From: Macrotrachela quadricornifera
Lineage: Eukaryota > Rotifera > Eurotatoria > Philodinida > Philodinidae
Direction of reading: 5' to 3'
Assembly: GCA_022393335.1 (NCBI GenBank)
Contig: JAJEKB010020036.1
Coordinates: 87,933 to 151,932, forward strand
Length of the DNA stretch: 64,000 nt
The notes under the pieces are model-generated. The model saw nothing but the letters and a program-made list of their open reading frames with translations. It ran no database searches and was not told the origin of the DNA. Positions 32,046 to 44,922 of the stretch are shown here, piece after piece. Made by a program: the position numbers and the translations under genes. Each line of letters begins with the position of its first letter. Within the stretch, counting starts at the first letter, position 1.

Positions 32046-34490
32046 GAAGGATGCTCTGTTAATATTAAGATGGCTGATTTATATGTGTTCTAGTTTCGGT
32101 TATTAATGACTACCAGTGACATTCAGCTTTAAGTTTGTCACTAGTCTAACAATATTTGAAATAAAATATACTTACGTGATAAAAGATTTCGAGTGTACGA
32201 GTTGTTTTTTTGTGTGCTTGCAAGCAATTTTGCTGCGTATATATCGTCAACAAAATCAGTGGGTTTTTTCCAACATACGTTTTTTTGTGTGATTAATGAA
32301 GCATGACATTATCATTAATGAGATAGTTTGTTCCATGTATGTCTTCGTCCTTACGTGTATATCGTCATTACAGTCTTCTTCCTCTTTTTTTTGCTTTTCG
32401 TTACGTTTCATGTTTTTATGATGAAAAAATATTCATTAATATTTGCATACGTATGTGTATTACATAGTAATTTCGCACTTTTCTCATATGAAAAAAAAAT
32501 TATAATTTTTTTGAAATTATACATGATAAATAGTAGCAATATATTGCTCCATATTTGTCTGATTCATGACAATGAATTGTCCTATTGACTACACAAAAAT
32601 ATTTTGCTCAGAAAAATGGATCAATAGAATTTTATTTTGTAATTTAACGATAGATGTTCGTTTTGGAGAACTGTACCAAGGCAAATACAAAATTACTTAT
32701 AATATGGGTCTAAGTCATAGTTCGAAGGAGACCGATCTTGCTCGGTAACAGTTTTTAAAACCGATCGGTCTTTGTCGGCTTTTAAACACTTTTGGATACC
32801 AACGCTTGTTTATTCTGCTCACTTTTAATGATTACTATGATATAATTAGTCCCGAGATATGATCCTGAAAGTTTCTCATAGCAAAAACTTCAATTTTTTG
32901 TATCGACTTTCACAGAGCTTTCCTTTTAATCTTATAAGCCTTTTACACCATTCTTACATGGCTATCGTAACATCAAAACAGTTAGTGTGATCTCTAATCA
33001 GATGCTACTGACAAGGGTTTCGTAACATAATTTTACAAAGCTTTTGTATTGACATCAACATTTTATTAGAAAATAAATTTATTTCCTAAAAATGAGCAAA
33101 AGTTACAACGGCCAAGAAAAATATAAAGAAAGAAGAGATTAAACGACCCAAAAACCAAAAATAATATAGAAATAATAGTACACAATTGAATTTCTTGATT
33201 GTAAGTCAAGAGTTACAGTAAGAAATAGTTGTACAACCACGTAAACAATATTGAAAGAGTAAATGTTTAGGAGTGACCGCGTTGCAGATGATTAATATAT
33301 AGAATAGTGCCACATATTTAGAGCATTCATGTACATTATAGTTGGCGCGAATGGACGACACTTGCTGACTTCACAGATACTTTCATGCAAGAGTATGCAT
33401 TACTAATACTCTGGTTTTTTCGTACAGTATTAATCTTTCAATCTGTTTGTGAATGCGATAGAACTTAGTTACGAGAGAGCTATAGAATTCGTAAAAACAG
33501 GGCTTTTATATTACGAAAGTCCTACAAATTTTTTTAACGAGTTGGCACACTCCGATCTGAAACCTCAGCTATAAATGTTGGGCAATACATTCTCATCTTA
33601 TGATTATTTATGACGTACCAACAGTTTTGATCACGGTATTACTGGAACATATAATGAGCTTTGAGAAACTTTTTGCATTTTTCTATGCTATTTTATCATA
33701 CTTTAAATTATATGATGATAATAATAATACATTTTGAATAAAACTTTTCTCATTATAATTTCTGTGTGATTATAGTACTAGATCACAACCAGTTAAAGCA
33801 GGTTGGTATTCAATTCCTGAAAGCATCACCTGAATAACCAAAATATACTATAAGATGTAGCGTGAAAATCTCTACAATTTATATAAATCACTTATTTTGT
33901 GGTTAAGTTTTTTTGTTTCCAAAATGCACTAAGTTTTGAGAGAGCAAAGTTTCGTCACTGCAAAAATTGGTTACACAGAATTTCCTTTCTTTTAAAACTA
34001 TTACAATAAGTTTTACTAAGAAGATTATAGAGATAGGTTTAAAAAAAAAGAAAAAATGACAGCAAATATCATGATTTTCATTTCATACAGAAAAATAAAA
34101 AGACTCAAGCTCTCGTATACAATTCATGTACTACACATCGTCAGGAGTTATACGAAGTTATGAAGATTAATTACATGGACAAATGTACAATATTTTCTAT
34201 CAGATGTATTTGTTGATGTTAAAGGTTTAACCTTTTTCAGTCACCAAGCATAACAACAGGATATATTGGACAATGACATATGTACGTGTTATGTATTCTG
34301 CAGATATAAGCAATTGATGATGAACATAAATATAAATGTAGTAGAGAGATTGTTTATTAATTACGATGAGCTTTTCCCAATAAGTACATAGTTTTTGACG
34401 GGTCTAGTTCACTTGGCTGACAAAAATTTACTATTACGATATAAAAGCTAATTTATTTTTTCTACAAAATTCTTTCTTTTCTTAGGTTTT
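32046..34490. other. gene-poor region
   Basis: About 2.4 kb with no supported gene. A hydrophobic 86-codon ORF (32328-32588) and a 60-codon ORF (32566-32748) have no recognisable features. A small hairpin, AGACCGATC...GATCGGTCT, lies near 32731-32774. Confidence 0.45.
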
Positions 34491-35593
34491 TCAAACACTG
34501 TTAATAAAGATTACAAATATTTTTAGTGAAAGATTATGGGCAATGTCCCAAAGAAAATCGATAGTTGATCTATTACCGCGATCAGCAATGACATTTTGAA
34601 TTCTGAATTCTCTGTTTTTATCTTCTTTACGCTTCTTTGGAGTTGGTTCTCCATGCATTGATTTTTCAATTTCCATTTTAACTTAGTTCTATTCTTTTTG
34701 AATCTGTTTAATCATAGTGAAAATAAACACGTGAGATCGAGCAATTGATGTTTCCCAGCGTCTATGCCAGCCTTCAACCTTGTTTTGAGTTCTAGGAAAT
34801 GCGGATTCCATGTTATCGAAAATAGACCACATTTCTGGTAGAAATAATGGATTATGTCGTTGAATTGTGCCATTTCTTAATGTTCTTTTGATTCTTCCAT
34901 GGACATAGTTATTTTCAAACCATTGAACTATCGGTTCAGCACCCGAAGGTAGTGAAGCTTTCACTTTGTCGAAAGCGTCAGGAATTTACAAATGTCTTAA
35001 AAAAACGAAAGCTGGAATATGCCTGATAAAAAGACTAAACTTTTGCGTCAATTCTGCATCTTGAATTTGTCCGCATACAGCTTGCCCTAAGTGAAAATGA
35101 CAGCCTTTACTTTGAGCACTTGAAAATTCTAATTTTACTGCATTGATTGAACCATTTTCAAAATCTGGTTTTAATTCCAACCCATGTTCTTCTGCCGCTT
35201 CGTTTAATTCCTGAAATAATCTTTGATATAATTCTTCGCTTTTCATAGTCATCAGTGCGTAAACCAGTGGAACAATTCGAAAGTTAACACTTCCGGCTGC
35301 AGGCTCGTGAATGCTGTATAACTGACGAAAAAATGTTGGAACAGTTTTAAATGTTCCATCCATAATCCAAAATTTCGCTTCCTGCAGCCATTTAAAATTT
35401 TCACTTGTTGTGTGAAAAGCAAAATTCTTTGAGTTCCATCGGTAATATCCGTTGCAAAATGTATTCCACTGAGTGTAGTACAATATGCATCTGGTAATTT
35501 AAAATCACCCAAAGTTTTCAGTTTAACTTCGTCGCAAACACGTCTTGCTCTTTTAATTTGTTGTCTTGCGGCATCTTTTCCTGATGTTAGCAA
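34491..35593 (-). pseudogene. Mutator-like (MULE) transposase, multiply broken
   Basis: Pieces in order on the minus strand: ARQQIKRARRVCDEVKLKTLGDFKLP; after a frameshift near 35415, ENFKWLQEAKFWIMDGTFKT; then IVPLVYALMTMKSEELYQRLF, LKPDFENGSINAVKLEFSS and KGCHFHLGQAV. These are the MULE catalytic core, with DGTFK, DFE and C-H-x-H blocks carrying the DDE residues. The frame then meets TAA at 34986-34988, continues with IPDAFDKVKASLPSGAEPIV...KVEGWHRRW, and meets two more stops near 34680-34691. It ends at 34491 with a degenerate tail. It is non-functional. No terminal inverted repeats were found, so the ends of the element are unknown. Confidence 0.9.
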
Positions 35594-36093
35594 ATGAAAA
35601 AAAGAAACAAGAAAAGGCTCGACTTGTAAAAATCAATATTTTAGTAGCAGCAAACCAATCGATCTATGATGCCATTGGAAGCTGTAAATCTGGAAACTTT
35701 ACTACAACGTCTGTTCAAGTGAATATGCTCATTATTGAAGAAATGAAGGAACAGCGCAAACAAATTACTGAACAACAAATACAGCTTTTAGTACGATTGA
35801 ACCCAGTATCTTCCACAACAACCAATCTCTTAGTTTCTCCATCATCACAATTTATCAACAAAATAACCGTAAAACCCATAGAATTTAACGGTACTGGTGA
35901 TGAAAATATATTTACATGGTTGACATCGCTTGAAGAAATTATGGGAGGTCGTTTAATTGGTGATGATGAACAAATCTACGTGGCTGTCAATCTGTTAAGT
36001 GGTACTGTTCTACAACGGAAAAGATATATTGTCGAGAAAAAAATGGAAAGCACCCCCCATCACATCTCTCAAAAACTGCATGATTTTGAATAA
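35584..36093 (+). pseudogene. retrotransposon Gag-like fragment
   Basis: From MLANEKKKQEK the frame gives a Gln/Glu-rich helix (EEMKEQRKQITEQQIQLL). Then comes the typical LTR-element Gag capsid opening: KPIEFNGTGDENIFTWLTSLEEIM, DDEQIYVAVNLLSGTVLQ. The expected W.. continuation is lost and the frame ends in unrelated residues at 36093. There is no zinc knuckle, protease or reverse transcriptase after it. The 5' side overlaps the edge of the MULE fragment on the other strand, so one element inserted into or recombined with the other here. Confidence 0.7.
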
Positions 36094-38879
36094 AAATAGC
36101 TATGCTATTGTTTCTGTTCCAATGTAACGCTAGTATATTTATTTTCAAAAAAGAAATGTAATACCTAAGGTCTCAGTTTACTCATTCGAGAAAATACTTT
36201 TTAATGAATATTAAGTTGAATGTAAAGAAAAAGAAAAATCTATCTATTTTTATTGGATTCTTATAAATAAGAGTCTTAATTACTTTGTTTAGATGAATGA
36301 TAATCGAATGATGAATATCACTCTCCTATACATGACATGATAATAATTATCATTTTTTGACAAAGCAGATGATCTCACCGATCATAAGGAGTGTTACAAA
36401 AGTTTCTAGATAAAGTGTCGCTTCATTTCTTGCCGACCACAACATGTTGTGTAAACAATAAAATAGACCTATTCCAAATTTACGTTGAACACGCTTCCTA
36501 ACTGTATGTTCAAAAACTTTCTATTATGTTTTACCTTTGAGTAACGGGCATATCCTTAGATGACACCAAAATGTACTCTAGAAAAAGCAACTGATAATAG
36601 CTAGGGTAGAAGGAATTAATATTTCAATCTTTTTCGATTATTTCCTATGCGTTCCACTATATATTATTGTTCTTTTTTCCATTACATTCGTCATTTACTA
36701 CTTTAGGAATCTGATAAAAAATACTATGGCTTTACTAAAAGATTGGTGTCGTCAGCCGAAGACATTGGGAATTGTCTTTTATTGTTGTAGTACATTTTAG
36801 TATCACCTTAGGATGTGATCGTCACTCAAAGACAAGACATTAAAGGAAATTTTTAAATATACAAAGTTCTTTTTTTGTTATTTTCTACAATAAATTATGT
36901 AGCAATCGAAGAAGAATAAGCGAAATTTTTACAGGATGTGTTAGAGTTATCCACTCACTATGAAAAGAATATTTTCAATTTTCTCTTTTCTATTAAATTA
37001 GAACTGATAATAGACCACTACTCCCAGTCACGGTCTGACCTCGAATGCAAATATCTGTTAGGCAAATTAAGTCAATTTATATTTCTGATTTTTTGCATCT
37101 ATTAAATTTTGTATTTTTACCACATAGAGTTCTCTCAAAACGATTTGAATATTTTATTGATAGTTTTCGTGTTTTAAGAAACAACATATCTGTTCACTAG
37201 AAAAAATAATAATTCTATACGAAGAAGCAAGGGACGAAATATTTGTATTCAATGATATTAGAATAGACATAGTAGAAAAGAACAAAAAACTATAACTATC
37301 ATTAGTTAATGTAATTCTATTTAAATTGTTGCCCGTAAAAAAATTGTGAAAAAAAAGAAGAGAATTTTGTCTATCAAGCAAAAAATAGTATTATTTTCTC
37401 TACTTCTGTTGAAACTAATCGGTCTTTGTTATTGCTTTATCTACTTTCTTACATCAAGAAACTGTTTACAAATTATAAACTATGAAAGTTGACTCTATGT
37501 TTTAAGTTTACTCATAGAAAAGTTAATATTATACCACGCCTAAATCCATAATTTTGGCTTGTTGTTCTGTCAGACGGGAGACCAAATCGACAGCTCAGCA
37601 ATGATCATGAAAACTATATATCACAATTAGGCTAAGTACTTAGAAATATCTTTCTTTCAATTATCTTCACAAAAGATAATCAAAGATTTGTATTAATAAT
37701 GTTCATCTATTATTACATTACTTGAATTTTAACGAAATATTGAGAACATGTTTCAATGAAACAAAACAATAATTTTGGTAAGTAATACTGAACTTTAATA
37801 AATAATAATTGTGTAAAATAATACAAATCTCATTGTTTATTTTTGAATCGATTACGTTATCTATATCAATGTATCTTTCTCTATAATTAATTCTTTAATA
37901 AACATAATAATAAATAATATATCTAGGAAGAACCATTCTACGTTGGCATCCCTATTTGTATTGTTAAAATAAATGATATGTTTAACTTGTATTATTTATA
38001 TAGTAGTATGAGAATTGTGATCTCATCCATTGTAGCAATTATACAACAAAATGTTGATTCTTCATTAGAAAAACGATTGTGATGATCACTTCTCTATTTG
38101 TATGAGTCTATGTATCATTGAGTACACTAAGAGTTTGTCTATAAAGTCTTGAACAATAATGAATTGAATAATGGTAAAAGATTCGTATGTAGATCATAGG
38201 TCTCTCTTTTGCCATATAATCTTAAAAATTAAATTTTAACTGTAAGGATTGTTATTACAATTATTTGATGAAATTTTTATGTCATTTTCAAAATTGTCTC
38301 CACTATCACTTCTCGAATAATTTGATTCCATACGAATATCAAGTCCATAAATAATAAAAAGTTAGAATTAGTTACAAACATTCTTATGTTAATAAAGAAG
38401 AATTTTTTTTTCGGTTCTAGACGAATATATTTGATTTTTATTGAAAATTACAATAGAAACAAACTTCATTTTGATAAAAGATGCAGAACATACGAGCGAT
38501 CAGATCAAAAAACGTTCTGTATCAACTTATATTATTCGAGTGATAAAATGTGAATATACAAACTTTGTACTGTTAACTGTGAGTACTTCTGACGACATAC
38601 ACGTCAATCATATTTCATATAAGAGTGTCATATTTAACTAATATATAATAAATAATTTTTTTAGTCTATCAAGATATCGGTATTATTTTTAGGAAATGAA
38701 CGAGGCAAGAGAAAGCACGCTAGAAAAAAATGAAGGAACAAAGATGAATATTTTCTCGTTATAGAAATAGAAAATATCCTAAAATAAAGAACTTTAATCT
38801 TCTTCTACACATTATGTTGGTGAAAGAAATAAAGAAAAAATAGTCTCGTTTTGAATGAATTCTATAACGGTATATTTGT
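36094..38879. other. gene-poor intergenic region
   Basis: About 2.8 kb with no supported coding sequence. ORFs at 37154-37381 (-) and 38441-38641 (+) are short and unrecognised. The right end is the 3' flank of the VDAC gene. Confidence 0.5.
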
Positions 38880-40234
38880 TTAACTTTCGAGTTCAAGTCC
38901 TAGACCAACTTTATGTCCACCAGCATTCAAATTTCGAGCTTCAAATAAACCCGATAAAGTTAATTTAACACCTAAAATAATCATTCAATAGAAATATTAT
39001 ATATTAAAAGAAAATCAATGAATGTATACCTGGACGAAGAAGTTGTTGAAATGAAAGACCAACTTGACAAATATTGTTTACTTTAAGACCAATTGCAGTT
39101 TGAGGATCAAGTTGATATTTTGATGCAAGTGCAAATCGAGTTTGATTTGTACCTGGTGTCCAAGCTAATTGAACACCAGTTTCAAGTCGATCATTAAGAC
39201 GTTGATAGACACTACCGCCAACTTCATTTCCATCATTTCTATTCAATACAAATAGTAAAACTCAAAAAATAGATTCATTCAATATTCTTAAAATAAATGT
39301 ATCTGTTCAGCGTTTTTTATCTGGTCTATTTCAGATAAAAGAAGTTTAATACAATAACTAAGAGATTTTACAAGATCTAGTGTAAGTGATTGAAATTTGA
39401 AATGAAAAATATGGTCATTTAACTTACTTCACTCGATCTTCTTAAGTAACTATTTTTGTATTATTTTCAAAGAATAAATTGCCTACTATTTCTAACATTA
39501 AATCAATTCAATTCTAGATTTTTACAGATAGTAACATATATATGTATATGAAAATTTTCGATATACTTACAAATTACCGTGCAATGTAAAATCTTTAGCT
39601 TTGTATCCAACAGCAAAATTATTTTTTGTCAATGCTGCTTTAGCTGTACTATAAACATATTGATATCCAGCTAGCCAACCTTGATGACCCAAAACAACAG
39701 CTCCATTAAGAATTGGTCCAGCAGCATCAAAACCAATATTTGTTTCCACATGAGCTTTATCATGTACATAGGTAGTACGAAGATCAGCTGTTTTTTTTCT
39801 TATAAAAATAAAAAAAGATATTTTTCGTTTCATCTATGATAAGAATATTAATTTTACCCTGTATTTGGAATAAGACTAGCATCAAAAACAACTTTAAAAC
39901 CTTGAGCTAATTGATCATCAGCTGTTATTTCACATTTAAGTAAATTATCTGTATTCCATTTTTCCAAAAATGTTAAACCATATTCTGGAACAACATATTT
40001 TGTTTCAAGACTACCAAATGTTCTTGCTGTTTCAGTATTATGTTCACCAATTATATTAAAATTAACTCCATTGGCTGTACGAGTTTTAACATCAAGTTTA
40101 AATAAATTAAAAACTAAATAAAAATAAATATTAAAACAAAAACACTATTCATTTAAAAATATAAACTTACAATAGCCTTTATTAAATATATCGTTTACTT
40201 GTTTATTAATATCGGCAAATTTTGGTGGAGCCAT
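38880..40234 (-). CDS. VDAC: voltage-dependent anion channel (mitochondrial porin)
   Basis: Coding exons are 40234-40171, 40113-39858, 39798-39571, 39238-39030 and 38971-38880. They sum to 849 nt, 282 residues, essentially the canonical VDAC length. The N-terminal [21 protein letters not shown] is the amphipathic helix motif, followed by the [13 protein letters not shown] strand. The beta-barrel strands continue through [37 protein letters not shown] and [20 protein letters not shown]. The C-terminus [24 protein letters not shown] matches the family signature. It forms the outer mitochondrial membrane pore for metabolites and ATP. Introns are 57-331 bp. It is divergent from MDH1B with 285 bp between start codons. 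No anomaly seen. Confidence 0.97.
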
Positions 40235-40519
40235 ATATTGAATACAAATGAAAAACTAAAACTTTGTAATATGACGAAAACAAATAAATATTTTGGTAAA
40301 AAAATATCTGAAGCCATTTGAAAATTTTCATTGGTGTAAATATTAACCAATGAGATATGATTTTACAGAAATGAAACATTTTCTTTTAAAATATACTTTA
40401 TTGAAAGTTTTCTTTTGAAAAAAAGAATTAATATATAAAAAAGAAATTCTATTGGTAAATATAATAATATAAAATATTGCTAGACAACGGAGGTAGTTAC
40501 TCAGTTTAATCACAGTGCA
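40235..40519. promoter_or_regulatory. compact divergent promoter, VDAC / MDH1B
   Basis: Only 285 bp separate the two start codons. The interval contains a pair of CCAAT boxes in inverted arrangement (CATTGGT 40329-40335 and ACCAATG 40346-40352) and a third ATTGGT at 40451-40456, the motif bound by NF-Y. CCAAT pairs are common in bidirectional animal promoters. No TATA box is in an obvious position for either gene. Actual co-regulation is inferred from spacing only. Confidence 0.55.
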
Positions 40520-42839
40520 ATGGCAAAATTTGTGATCGCTGGTAACGTTCATCAATTAATATTGAAAATTTTTTTACTAAAATATTTTAAAAATTATTTA
40601 GGAAAAGCTAATTGTCCACATTATGCCAAAGCTGAATTACTTGGAGACTATCTTCAACGTAATTTACCTAATTTTACTATTCATAAATGGCCTATCGAAG
40701 CCAATGTAAGAAAAAATTTAAGAGAATCAATAATAGAATAAATGTGTGATAATGAAACTTAATTTTAAGATTTTATCAGTTTCTAAATGAAAGATGTTAG
40801 GCGAAATCTTGTACAAAGTATATGATACGAACTGAAGTATCTCTGTTGATTTTATTCAGTCTATTCTGGAATAGATTTTTGTATTTCAATAGTAGATATT
40901 TACCAACTACTGAATTTTGCTTTCATACTTTATACTTTCAATATTTTTTGTTTGTTCGATTTTTTTCCCTTTCGAACAATAGAGATTAAATCTTGTATGT
41001 ACCTAGGATTGGGATAATTGGGTAAAATCAATATATGAAAAATATCAATGGAAATCAACTAAACGATCATCTCCACTTATTTGGCGTGAATTAATTGATC
41101 GTGGTGGTCGTAGTACATTAGTAGGTGGTCTTGATGATTTTCAAGAATATGCACAATCTTATTATGGAACAATTCTTGATCATTTTATGACAAATTCATC
41201 AGCACTTTTTCGTTTAATTGCTGAAGAAAATGCACAACAATATGCTCAAGATATTGATTTTAATAAACAATATATTGAAGAAACAAGAAATCCATATCAT
41301 ATATGTATTATTGGTGCACATTATCCATGTGCATATGAATTATTTCCTGATTTACTTTCATCAAAAATATTTCCTAATCGTGATATATGTCTTCAATTCG
41401 TAACAAATGATTCATCAAAATTATCATCTTTACAAGCCATTGCTATGGAAATTGAAGATCTTGCATGTAAACAATTTCATATGATTGAAGTTTCATTAGA
41501 AAATAATATAAAATCTTATGAAAATATAGATTTTATTTTAATTCTTAATGATTATTTTTATGAAGAAAAAGAAAAATATTTTGATACATTAATTAGTGAA
41601 AAAGCTAAATTAAAAAAAATGTATGATGATGCGAATTTATTTGATGATGAACGACCACCATATGAACCAGAACAAATGAAATATGATTTAAATCAAGCAT
41701 TTCAATATTATAAATCACTTGCTAATCAAATTCAATTAACAATTAAACCAACATGTCAAATTTTGTTAGCATGTCAAAATTCAATTATGATTGCAACACA
41801 AGCTTTCATACAAACAATTAAAAATATTTCAACTAATAATATTCTTGGCCTTTCAAGAACTGTTGAAAATCAAGCAAAAGCAAGAATAGGAAAAAAACTT
41901 AATGCTGATCTTAAAAGTAAAGTTAGATTTTACTTTTTTCAACTAATCACAATATATAAAAAATTGCTTGTATCTTCGAATGGTATCTCTTGTTAACTTA
42001 ATTATGCATTTTCATCTTCAGAGTGACATAGCCGATATAAATCAGTCGATACGATTGTATTTAAGGCTATAAGAGAATTTGAATAAGACATGGTCTAGTT
42101 ATTTCTTTTTTCGAATGAAACCCGTATCAATTATCGAAAATTCTAATTGAATCTATCTATAATTTAGACGTGACCGATCTGCATATTATTGGAGATATTA
42201 ATGGTGAATATATTATTGATACAAACAATTGTCAAGTAGTTGATTATGAAGGAGCTATTTGGGCTCGAACATTTTTACGAAATTCAACAGAAATGTTAGC
42301 TGATTCGAAATGGATTAAAGATGTTATTGGAAAAGAAGTTAAAAATCGAGGTGAATATTCACAAAGATATTTATATATATTGAATATTTTTTGTTAGATT
42401 TTGAACTTTATACTCATGTTGAACATAATCGAACACTTGTTCATACTCAAGCATCAGCTATTTTATCATTCATTCAAGGTAAAAATACTAGTATCAATTA
42501 CAATAATTAATCATCTAATTTTTTTTTAAAGATTGGATCAACGGTTCAAATGATAATCATTCATACTCATGTATAATGTCTTGTCCAAGTTCTATTTTAG
42601 GCTCAATAGAAACTAATGAAGAAGAAAAAATAAATGAAAATATAATTTGTTCTGTACCTATAATGATGAAAGGGAAAGATGAAATAGTACCTATTAATTT
42701 GAATCTATCAAATGATAATAATACTGCACTCATTCAAATTATCAAAGTATTTTTTTTTAAATATATATCAATAAAATTTTTCTTAATCTCTTTTTGTTTT
42801 CTACCATAGGCTATGCAAGACAAATACAAAATCAATTAA
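40520..42839 (+). CDS. MDH1B: malate dehydrogenase 1B-like protein, probable pseudoenzyme
   Basis: Exons are 40520-40541, 40602-40705, 41007-41916, 42168-42350, 42398-42478, 42532-42746 and 42810-42839. They sum to 1545 nt, 514 residues, close to vertebrate MDH1B (about 518). The N-terminal [20 protein letters not shown] plus [26 protein letters not shown] is the MDH1B-specific extension. The MDH-like core follows ([48 protein letters not shown]). Compared with cytosolic MDH, the Asp and Arg of the LDHNRA motif are replaced (TVENQA) and the catalytic His (WGNHS) is Ile (GDINGE). Classical malate dehydrogenase activity is therefore unlikely. MDH1B is known from ciliated/testis tissue in vertebrates; its role is obscure. 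Read-through tails after several exons (for example 41917 onward) are intron. Confidence 0.92.
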
Positions 42840-43325
42840 TTATCATAAACTCTTCATATTTAATAGCGTTTTTCTTTTTTCACATTTCTTTTTTTTTTTT
42901 GTCTTGTATTACAACTAACATGATGATGATAATAATAATAATAAAAATGATGGAGACTATTTTTTCTTCACTTTTTCTCCAGATATCATGCATATGTATT
43001 GTGTTCGTTCATGCATAGAAAAATTTTTTGTTCAATGGTTTCATATAAAAGACGAAGAAGAAAAGAAACAAATCGACATAGATTTCACCTAGTTCAAAAC
43101 GGTAAAAAGAAACGAGAGAAAAAAAAAATTGAATAAAATATATATATCTATATGCATACTTTTAACACGATCGGACTATACGCTCATACTATCACCGCAC
43201 AACCATCAATCGAATGTATAACACATATACATCAAAATGATTAATACAGGTGTTCATTTCGTTTAGTGATGTATATTTAAATTTATTTTTACACAAGTAA
43301 TCAAAGAAATATATAAAATATTATT
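42840..43325. other. intergenic spacer
   Basis: 3' flank of MDH1B and 5' flank of the Asn/Gln-rich gene. It contains an ATG/ATA-type low-complexity stretch (about 42930-42950) and T-runs. No further gene seen. Confidence 0.45.
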
Positions 43326-44922
43326 ATGTTTTATCAACCATTTTATTCTCAAACTCAACAACAACAACCATTATTTCATAATAATCATGCATCAAATCAA
43401 TTTTATATGCCAAATCATTCATTTTTCTATCATTCAACTCCTGTATCAAATCAAAGTAGTCATAAACTAAATAATAGTCGTGATTTTCAACAATATTCTA
43501 CACGACCACATGGTTTTAATTCAATGCCAACAGGTACTTATCCATTTTATGATTTAACAAATCAACAAGGATGGAATCAAAATACAAAAGGACAATATAA
43601 TTATTCACCAAAACCAGTATTTTATTTTCAAGATAAATCAACATTTTATTATATGTGTAATCCAATTATTACAAAAAATAATCGTATTAGTGTAAAATAA
43701 AATTTATTTTTCTATATATTAAAATTATCTTGTATTTTTCATTTGATTTTTTCTTTAGATTCAATTAACTAAAGTTTCTATTGGACCAAATGGTGATCAA
43801 CAACGTGTATTTGTTGAACAAGAATTTAGTAATGAAAATCAATTAAAAAATTTTATGAAAAATTTTAAATATAATTTTGAAAAAACATTTAATAATTGTA
43901 AAACGGATAATAATACTAATAATAATAATAATACTAATAACAATAATAACAATAATAATAATAATAATGCAAATGACAATACAAATAATAAACTATCTGG
44001 GTAGAATTATTACTTATTATTAATAATTTAATTATTTATTATATTTTAGTATGATTGTTATTGAAGAACCTGATGAAGAACCAAAAATTTATGAACAACA
44101 AGTTTATAATGAAAATATTAAATCTCCATTAATTAATTCTAAACAATCATCAACAATTTTAACATATCCAACAAATCATTTAAAAAAACGTCGAAGAAAT
44201 AAAAAAAAATATCAACGACAAAAATTCGAAGATGAAAATAATCAACAAAATGAAAAATTATCAAATTATTCTCATCATTATGAACCACCACCTAGATTTC
44301 AACAACGATTTTTTAATAATAAAGATAATAATTTTCGAATAAGAAATGATTTTAATCATATTTCATCAAATTTACAGAATCATTGGGTATTATATATTTT
44401 AATATTTTCAAAAATAATTTTCTTCTTTCTTTTATTAATTAGAAATATAATGGATATTCATATCCATATAATAATCAATCACGTACATATATTCCATCAA
44501 TCAATGAAAATATTCCTTCAATTCATCCATCAACACCACCTCGTTTTACTCGTTCAAAAAATCAACATAAATCTCAACCATCTCCTCGATTTCGTCGTAC
44601 ACAACAACAACAACAACAACAATATCAATATCGACGAAATCAACCTACAACAATAGCTGAAAATCTTCTTTTTACACAAAATAAACAGTATCAAACACGT
44701 GTACATCGTACTCAATCTGAATGTCGATTAAATATTCCAACTCGAAATCAAAGTAAAATTCCACAATATCTTGATTATAGACCAAATCTATATCATCGAC
44801 ATTTTACTCCATTTGTTTCACCGCCAACGCCTATATTTTATCCTCAAAGACGATCAATTCGAAATATTCAAATACAATTTCATTTATTTAATCCTTTTCA
44901 ACCAAATTCAAATCGTTTTTAG
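43326..44922 (+). CDS. Asn/Gln/Tyr-rich low-complexity protein of unknown function (4 exons, 474 aa)
   Basis: Exons are 43326-43691, 43759-44000, 44050-44386 and 44443-44922, with 49-67-bp GT-AG introns and a sum of 1425 nt. The N-terminal 120 residues are prion-like (Q, N, Y, F, S; no charged runs). The only ordered-looking piece is IQLTKVSIGPNGDQQRVFVEQEF plus a short helix. Then come a poly-Asn tract coded by an (AAT)n microsatellite, a basic segment (HLKKRRRNKKKYQRQK, a likely nuclear localisation signal) and Arg/Tyr/Gln-rich tails with Pro. Such composition is usual for RNA-granule or transcription-related proteins, but no domain is recognised. The TAG stop overlaps the stop of the convergent collagen gene. 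Confidence 0.8.
43905..43985 (+). repeat. (AAT)n microsatellite coding poly-Asn
   Basis: Near-continuous AAT/AAC/ACT triplets inside exon 2 of the Asn/Gln-rich gene keep the reading frame and encode about 20 Asn with a few Thr and Asp. Length polymorphism between alleles would be expected. Confidence 0.9.

Noticed and set aside
32328..32748. Hydrophobic ORFs that look like membrane proteins
   Set aside because: Composition is what TTT/ATT-rich DNA gives by chance; no signal-peptide pattern, no introns, no homology recognised.
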